Positions 16,140 to 20,447 of a stretch of 20,447 nucleotides of DNA are shown in pieces. The notes under the pieces are model-generated. The model did not search any database, had not been told where the DNA came from, and worked only from the letters and a program-made list of their open reading frames with translations. Source of the DNA: DASQFU01 sp035632955 (GTDB taxonomy: Bacteria; Eisenbacteria; RBG-16-71-46); NCBI GenBank assembly GCA_035632955.1, contig DASQFU010000113.1:1-20447 (forward strand). The letters run 5' to 3'. The stretch's first letter is position 1, and each line of letters starts with the position of its first letter. The translations under genes and the position numbers were made by a program.

Positions 16140-16145
16140 GAGGAG
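16140..16145 (+). promoter_or_regulatory. Ribosome binding site that selects a TTG start for ndk
   Basis: GAGGAG lies exactly 6 nt before the TTG at 16152 but 12 nt before the ATG at 16158. The TTG start gives the N-terminus M-A-M-E-R-T, matching the conserved M-A-I-E-R-T of nucleoside diphosphate kinases. Spacing and conservation both favour TTG. Confidence 0.75.
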
Positions 16146-16151
16146 ACACCA

Positions 16152-16574
16152 TTGGCAATGGAACGCACGCTGTTCATCGTCAAGCCCGACGCGGTCGAGC
16201 GGAATCTGATCGGCAAGATTCTCGCCCACGTCGAGGAGCGCGGGTTTCGCATCGTCGAGGGACGCTACGCGCGCCTGACGCGCGAGGAAGCCCAGACGTT
16301 CTACGCCGAGCACTCCGCCCGGCCGTTCTTCAACGACCTGGTCGAGTACATGACCTCGGGCCCGGTCATGCTCACGTGTCTCGAGCGGGAGTCCGCGATC
16401 GCCACGCTGCGCGAGGTGGTCGGCGCGACCGACCCGAAAGACGCGGCTCCCGGCACGGTCCGCCAGCTCTTCGGCGAGAGCAAGCAGATGAACTCGGTTC
16501 ACGCCTCGGACAGCCCGCCGAGCGCCGAGCGCGAGCTGAAGCTCTTCTTCGGCGTCGCTTCGCTCGCTCGCTGA
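16152..16574 (+). CDS. ndk: Nucleoside diphosphate kinase
   Basis: A 140-residue enzyme that balances nucleoside triphosphate pools by transferring the gamma phosphate through a histidine. It has ERTLFIVKPDAVERNLIGKI, the Kpn-loop region RPFFNDLVEYMTSGPV, GATDPKDAAPGTVRQLFG and the catalytic NSVHASDSP with His117. Most family members have HGSDS here; the Gly to Ala change next to the histidine is a mild oddity. Translation appears to begin at TTG. It sits 40 nt downstream of sucD; succinyl-CoA synthetase and Ndk are linked in several bacteria through GTP/ATP exchange, so co-expression makes sense. Confidence 0.97.
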   Translation: MAMERTLFIVKPDAVERNLIGKILAHVEERGFRIVEGRYARLTREEAQTFYAEHSARPFFNDLVEYMTSGPVMLTCLERESAIATLREVVGATDPKDAAPGTVRQLFGESKQMNSVHASDSPPSAERELKLFFGVASLAR

Positions 16575-16611
16575 GCCCAGCCCACGTAGGCGGAGAGCCA
16601 CCGGTCGAGCG

Positions 16612-16711
16612 CGGCCGGCAGCCGGCCCGCCGTTCCATCTGCTTTCAGGAGAGGCAGCTAGACGCCATCGGCGGGCCTGTGCTAGTGTGCCGCCGGCCCG
16701 GCTGCCGGCCG
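16612..16711. repeat. Perfect 14-bp inverted repeat bracketing the yceD-fab promoter
   Basis: CGGCCGGCAGCCGG at 16612-16625 is the exact reverse complement of CCGGCTGCCGGCCG at 16698-16711, with 72 nt between. A nested second pair, GGCCCGCCG (16624-16632) and CGGCGGGCC (16669-16677), is also perfect over 9 bp. The left arm alone can form a small hairpin (GGCCGG, CAG, CCGGCC) after ndk and may act as a terminator. The right arm ends next to the candidate start codons of yceD. Read-through RNA from ndk could fold the whole element, whereas RNA begun at the internal promoter would carry only the right arm. Confidence 0.6.
16659..16688 (+). promoter_or_regulatory. Promoter of the yceD-rpmF-plsX-fabH-fabD cluster
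   Basis: TAGACG (16659-16664), an 18-nt spacer ending in TGC, and TAGTGT (16683-16688) give an extended -10 promoter very like the one before the heptose kinase gene. Transcription would start near 16695, leaving a leader of only about 16-25 nt before the GTG at 16711 or ATG at 16720. Confidence 0.55.
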
Positions 16712-16719
16712 TGACGTAT

Positions 16720-17193
16720 ATGTCGGCATTCATTCTCAACTTAGCGGCGCTGCGCGCGGGCCTGAGCCGGATCGAGGCACGGGCCCCGGCCGGCGAGTTG
16801 GACCTGCCCGTTCAGGAGTGGCCAGGATGGATCCAGGCCACGATCGAGGTGGACCGGACCGGGGATTTGGTTTCGGTCCTGGCCCACATCCATGCCGTCG
16901 CACGGCTGCAATGCGTGCGCTGCCTCACAGACTTCGAGGCGCCGCTGGAGGTGGACCTCCGGGTCCTGGCGGACCGGGCAGGTACCGGCCGCGGACTGGA
17001 AGCGGACCTCGAGCGGGACGACTACATGAAGTTCCACAACGGGCGGCAGCTTGACCTGCGCCAGGAGACCCGCGAGGCGTTGTTGCTCGCGCTCCCGATC
17101 ACTCCCCATTGCCAGGAGACATGCCTCGGGCTCTGCCTGCGGTGTGGCGCGGACCTCAACCAGGGCGCCTGCGGGTGTGCGCAGCCGGCCTGA
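16720..17193 (+). CDS. yceD: YceD-family (DUF177) protein
   Basis: A 157-residue DUF177 protein. Family members lie directly before rpmF in many bacteria and have been connected to 23S rRNA or L32 assembly in the large ribosomal subunit. The conserved cysteines are visible: LQCVRCLTDF in the middle and the terminal CQETCLGLCLRCGADLN...CGC cluster, which may bind zinc. I start at the ATG at 16720 (MSAFILNLAALRAG). An in-frame GTG at 16711 is possible and falls inside the right arm of the inverted repeat; the GTG at 16687 would lie upstream of the predicted transcription start. It is followed after 34 nt by rpmF. Confidence 0.87.
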   Translation: MSAFILNLAALRAGLSRIEARAPAGELDLPVQEWPGWIQATIEVDRTGDLVSVLAHIHAVARLQCVRCLTDFEAPLEVDLRVLADRAGTGRGLEADLERDDYMKFHNGRQLDLRQETREALLLALPITPHCQETCLGLCLRCGADLNQGACGCAQPA

Positions 17194-17227
17194 CGCTTAG
17201 CCTGACCGAAACTGGAGGATTCGACAC

Positions 17228-17410
17228 ATGGCAGTCCCCAAGCGAAGACACTCCGCGACTCGCGGGCGCAAACGGCGCACGCATTGGAAGCTCCAAGCGC
17301 CGGGCCTTTCGGCCTGCAGCCACTGCAGCAGCCTGAAGCAGCCGCATCGCGTGTGCCCGAACTGCGGGTACTACGACGGCGAAGAGATCGTTCTCCCGGC
17401 CACCGAGTAG
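17228..17410 (+). CDS. rpmF: 50S ribosomal protein L32
   Basis: A 60-residue zinc-ribbon ribosomal protein. The N-terminus MAVPKRRHSATRGRKRRTHW is diagnostic, and four cysteines form the zinc site (Cys30, 33, 43, 46: CSHC and CPNC), making this the zinc-binding rather than the zinc-independent form. GGAGG lies 9 nt before the ATG. It sits between yceD and plsX, the standard order linking ribosome and lipid synthesis. Confidence 0.98.
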   Translation: MAVPKRRHSATRGRKRRTHWKLQAPGLSACSHCSSLKQPHRVCPNCGYYDGEEIVLPATE

Positions 17411-17429
17411 CCGCGGCCGGGAACCGACG

Positions 17430-18455
17430 ATGGCCCCGATCCCGCGCATCGGGATTGACGCGATGGGTGGAGACCACGGTCCCTCCGTGGTCGCCGAAGG
17501 CACCGTCCAGGCGCTGCGAGAGCTGCCGGGCCGCATGGCCGTCACCCTGATCGGCGACGAGGCCGAAATCCGCGCCGCGATCCGGCATGCGAAAGGCGAG
17601 CGGCTGCCGATCGAAGTGGTCCACGCCTCCGAGCGCATCGACATGGCCGAGAAGGCCGTCGCGGCCGCGCGCAAAGGCAGCGCCACCTCGCTCGGCGTCA
17701 TGACCCGGCTGCACAAGGAAGGAAAACTGGACGCGGTGTTCAGCGCCGGCAACACCGGTGCCGTGGTCGCGACCGCGCTGCTCGGGCTCGGTCGCCTCGA
17801 GTCCGTGTCACGCCCCGCACTCGCCGCCATCTTCCCGACGCCGGCCGGCGGCACGGTCGTTTTGGACGTCGGCGCCAACGCCGAATGCAAGGCGTCCTAC
17901 CTGCTCCAGTTCGCGCACATGGGGTCGGTGTACTCGCGCTACCTGCTGGGGCGCTCGAACCCGCGCGTCGGATTGCTGTCGATCGGCGAGGAGGACACGA
18001 AAGGCAACGACCTCGTGCTCGAGACGCTGCCGATGTTGCGGCGGGCGCACCATCTGAACTTCATCGGCAACGTCGAAGGCCGGGATGTGTTCAACGGCGC
18101 CTGCGACGTCGTCGTCACCGACGGCTTCACCGGCAACGTCGTGCTCAAGACCGCGGAGAGCGTGGTGGGATTGCTGGTCCACATGCTGCGCCAGGAGATC
18201 GGTCGGGACCCGCTCGCGATCCTCGGAACCGTGTTCATGCGCCCGGCGCTGCGCCGCTTCAAGCGGCACCTCGACTGGGAAGAGCACGGCGCGGCGCCGC
18301 TGCTCGGCGTCAACGGCGTGTGCTTCGTCGGTCACGGGCGCAGCGGCCCGCGCGCGTTCCGCGGCGCGATCCGCACCATCACCACGTTCGTCGAGCAGCG
18401 GGTCAACGAGCACATCCGGGAAGAGATCGAGGCGGACCGTGATTCGGCAGCCTGA
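17430..18455 (+). CDS. plsX: Phosphate acyltransferase PlsX
   Basis: A 341-residue enzyme that makes acyl-phosphate from acyl-ACP for phospholipid synthesis. It has the signature IGIDAMGGDHGPSVVAEG at the N-terminus, then ISASE-like HASERIDM, FSAGNTGA, LDVGANAECKA, LLSIGEEDTKGNDL, FIGNVEGRDVFNG, VVTDGFTGNVVLKTAE and PLLGVNGVCFVGHGRS. It starts at an ATG 19 nt after rpmF, and its 3' end overlaps fabH by 17 nt, so expression is tightly coupled. The protein acts at the cytoplasmic face of the membrane. Confidence 0.97.
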   Translation: MAPIPRIGIDAMGGDHGPSVVAEGTVQALRELPGRMAVTLIGDEAEIRAAIRHAKGERLPIEVVHASERIDMAEKAVAAARKGSATSLGVMTRLHKEGKLDAVFSAGNTGAVVATALLGLGRLESVSRPALAAIFPTPAGGTVVLDVGANAECKASYLLQFAHMGSVYSRYLLGRSNPRVGLLSIGEEDTKGNDLVLETLPMLRRAHHLNFIGNVEGRDVFNGACDVVVTDGFTGNVVLKTAESVVGLLVHMLRQEIGRDPLAILGTVFMRPALRRFKRHLDWEEHGAAPLLGVNGVCFVGHGRSGPRAFRGAIRTITTFVEQRVNEHIREEIEADRDSAA

Positions 18456-19518
18456 CGTCCGCGGTGTCACCATCACCGGCACCGGGATGTACGTGCCCGA
18501 GCGTGTGCTCACGAACCGCGACTTCGAGCAGATGGTGGACACCTCGGACGAGTGGATCCGCGAGCGAACCGGCATCCTGGAGCGCCGGATCGCCGCACCG
18601 GACCAGGCGTCTTCCGATCTGGCGTTGATCGCCTCGCAGCGGGCGTTGGAGATGGCGGGGGTCGAGCCCGGCGAGGTGGACCAGATCATCGTCGCCACCA
18701 CGACGCCCGACCGTTACCTGCCTTCGTGCGCGTGCACGCTGCAGCGGAAGCTCGGCGCGAACCGCGCCGCGGCGTACGACATGTTCGCAGCCTGCACCGG
18801 ATTCGTGTTCGGGCTCGGCATCGGGCGGAGCGTGATCGCGGCCGGAGCCGCGGACACCGTGCTCGTCGTCGGCGTCGAGACGCTATCGCGGATCACCGAC
18901 TACACCGACCGCGACACCTGCGTCCTGTTCGGCGACGCGGCCGGAGCGGTCGCGCTCAAACCGTGCGCGCCCGGTGAAGGCCTGCTGTCGGTACGCATGC
19001 ACAGCAACGGCGATCTCGGCGAATTGATCGTCATCCAGGCGGGCGGCTCGGCGTCGCCTGCGTCGGCGGAAACGGTGCGGCTGCGCCAGCACTACCTCCA
19101 GATGCTCGGCAAGAAACTGTTTCCGTTCGCGGTCCGCTCGATGGAGGAGAGCCTGCGCGAAGCGCTCGCGGAGGCCGGGCTCGGTCCCGACGATCTCGAT
19201 ATGGTGATTCCGCATCAGGCGAACCTGCGCATCATCGACGCCGTCCGGGAACGACTCAAGGTGCCGGCGGAAAAGATGTACGTGAACATCGAGCGTTATG
19301 GGAACACCTCCTCGGCCACGATCCCGGTCGGACTCGACGAGCTGGTGCGGGCCGGACGCATCGGCCCGGGCGATCTGGTCGGGTTCTCGGCGTTCGGAGG
19401 CGGCGCGACCTGGGGCTCCGCCGTCGCGCGCTGGACCCACGCGCGCGTCGCGCCGGAAGCGGGCGTCGAGACTTCCGGAACCGCCGCCGCACCGGCCGCC
19501 GCACGGCGGCCGGCGTGA
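18439..19518 (+). CDS. fabH: Beta-ketoacyl-ACP synthase III
   Basis: A 359-residue thiolase-fold enzyme that condenses acetyl-CoA with malonyl-ACP to begin fatty-acid synthesis. The catalytic triad is complete: Cys119 in FAACTGFVFG, His259 in IPHQANLRI and Asn289 in YGNTSSATIP. N-terminal blocks ITGTGMYVPERVLTN and DTSDEWIRERTGILERR and the C-terminal GFSAFGGGATWGSAVARW are typical. A roughly 30-residue Ala/Pro/Thr-rich tail follows the core and makes it longer than E. coli FabH (317). I start at the GTG at 18439, with a purine-rich GAGGCGGA just upstream; the frame is open upstream only as a shadow of plsX. Its stop overlaps the fabD start (GTGA). Confidence 0.96.
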   Translation: MIRQPDVRGVTITGTGMYVPERVLTNRDFEQMVDTSDEWIRERTGILERRIAAPDQASSDLALIASQRALEMAGVEPGEVDQIIVATTTPDRYLPSCACTLQRKLGANRAAAYDMFAACTGFVFGLGIGRSVIAAGAADTVLVVGVETLSRITDYTDRDTCVLFGDAAGAVALKPCAPGEGLLSVRMHSNGDLGELIVIQAGGSASPASAETVRLRQHYLQMLGKKLFPFAVRSMEESLREALAEAGLGPDDLDMVIPHQANLRIIDAVRERLKVPAEKMYVNIERYGNTSSATIPVGLDELVRAGRIGPGDLVGFSAFGGGATWGSAVARWTHARVAPEAGVETSGTAAAPAAARRPA

Positions 19519-20447
19519 AGCTGGCGTTCCTGTTTCCCGGTCAGGGTGCTCAGGCAGTCGGCATGGGTCAGGCGCTGGCGGATCAATATCCGCTCGCGCG
19601 CCACGTGTTCGAGTCGGCGGATCGCGCGCTCGGCTACTCGCTGTCGGGAATCTGCTGGACCGGGCCGCAGGAAGAGCTGACCAAGACCCGCCACGCGCAG
19701 CCGGCGCTGCTCGCCCACGGGATCGCGGCGTGGCGGCTGCTCGAAGCCGCGGGCATCCGGCCCGCCTGGGTGGCCGGGCATTCGCTCGGCGAATACACGG
19801 CGTGCGTGGCGGCCGGGGCGCTCACGTTCGAGGACGCGGTACGACTCGTCCATCGTCGCGGCGAGCTGATGTACCAGGCGGGTGTCGAGCGGCCGGGCAC
19901 GATGGCCGCGATCCTCGGCCTCGATCCACAGGCGGTCGCAGCCGTATGCGAAGCCGCCGCGAGCGCCGGCGTCGTCCGTGCCGCCAACCTCAACGCTCCG
20001 GGGCAGGTGGTGATCTCGGGAGAAGTGGCGGCGGTGGAGCGCGCCTGCGAGCTGGCGCTAGCGAAAGGCGCGAAGCGTGCGGTGCGGCTCGCGGTCAGCG
20101 GCGCGTTTCATTCTCCCTTGATGGCCTCCGCCGCGGACGGTCTCGCGGAAGCGCTGGATGCGGTCGCGGTCGGCGACGCCGACATTCCGATCGTGAGCAA
20201 CGTATCGGCCGCTCCGGTGCGCAAGGGCGACGAGATCCGCGCGGCGCTCAAGGAGCAGCTCCTCGGCGCCGTCCGTTGGGAGGAATCCATGCGCGTGCTG
20301 ATCCGAAACGGCGCCGAAGGGTTCGTCGAGGCCGGAGCGGGCACCGTGCTGCGCGGACTGTTGCGCAGCATCGACCGCGAGGCGCGCTCGTGGAACGTCG
20401 ACACGCCTGAGAGTCTGCAGGCGACGCTGGCCGCTCTCGGCAGCGAC
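19515..20447 (+). CDS. fabD: Malonyl-CoA:ACP transacylase, extreme C-terminus beyond the window
   Basis: Transfers malonyl from CoA to acyl carrier protein, supplying extender units to FabH and FabB/F. The frame runs 311 codons from a GTG at 19515 to the window edge with no stop. E. coli FabD is 309 residues and the closing block LQATLAAL matches family ends, so only a few residues are missing. Motifs are LFPGQGAQAVGMG, the nucleophile Ser90 in GHSLGEYTA, the catalytic His199 in GAFHSPLM, and the late block GFVEAGAGTVLRGLLRSI. The GTG overlaps the fabH stop by 4 nt. fabG and acpP would be expected next. Confidence 0.96.
   Translation, partial: MKLAFLFPGQGAQAVGMGQALADQYPLARHVFESADRALGYSLSGICWTGPQEELTKTRHAQPALLAHGIAAWRLLEAAGIRPAWVAGHSLGEYTACVAAGALTFEDAVRLVHRRGELMYQAGVERPGTMAAILGLDPQAVAAVCEAAASAGVVRAANLNAPGQVVISGEVAAVERACELALAKGAKRAVRLAVSGAFHSPLMASAADGLAEALDAVAVGDADIPIVSNVSAAPVRKGDEIRAALKEQLLGAVRWEESMRVLIRNGAEGFVEAGAGTVLRGLLRSIDREARSWNVDTPESLQATLAALGSD

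Overview
The window is about two-thirds GC (judged by eye) and densely packed with housekeeping genes. Genes for ADP-heptose synthesis (inner LPS core), a TonB-type domain protein and exported proteins point to a Gram-negative, heterotrophic bacterium. The glyoxylate shunt suggests growth on acetate or fatty acids. I cannot name the phylum from sequence alone; a high-GC deltaproteobacterial-like or FCB/Eisenbacteria-like lineage would fit. I saw no rRNA, tRNA, CRISPR array, insertion sequence or phage gene, so this reads as chromosomal core.

Layout. (1) 1-3118, minus strand: aceB-aceA, the complete glyoxylate shunt (malate synthase A and isocitrate lyase, the latter cut at its last residue or two by the window edge). 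They are transcribed away from an AT-rich control region and a divergent RamB/PrpR/ScfR-type regulator (3119-4558). (2) 4615-7069, minus strand: a probable three-gene operon of a URO-D-fold protein with an MtaA-like H-x-C...C zinc motif, followed by two exported peroxiredoxin-fold proteins that both lack the peroxidatic cysteine. (3) 7221-8724: a TonB C-terminal-domain putative lipoprotein (+) and a tandem-GNAT acetyltransferase (-), converging with a 14-nt overlap. (4) 8888-12101, plus strand: heptose-7-phosphate kinase, heptose-1-phosphate adenylyltransferase and an M28 metallopeptidase, joined by 4-nt start/stop overlaps. (5) 12305-16574: aldehyde dehydrogenase, sucC, sucD and ndk. SucD carries an unusual 72-residue Arg/Lys/Ala/Pro-rich tail. 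(6) 16720-20447: yceD(DUF177)-rpmF-plsX-fabH-fabD, the classic ribosomal-protein/fatty-acid-initiation cluster; fabD runs off the right edge almost complete.

The genes connect acetyl-CoA use (aceBA, sucCD), fatty-acid initiation (plsX, fabH, fabD) and envelope building (heptose, exported proteins). Three candidate promoters share a -35 like TTGAC(C/G) and a -10 like TAG(C/T)GT. Two of them sit only 7-9 nt before the start codon, suggesting leaderless mRNAs.

I did not find a clearly new multi-gene defence or biosynthetic system. The features most worth a second look are the histone-H1-like tail on SucD, the pair of Cys-less exported peroxiredoxin-like proteins behind the MtaA-like gene, and a perfect 14-bp inverted repeat that brackets the yceD-fab promoter.
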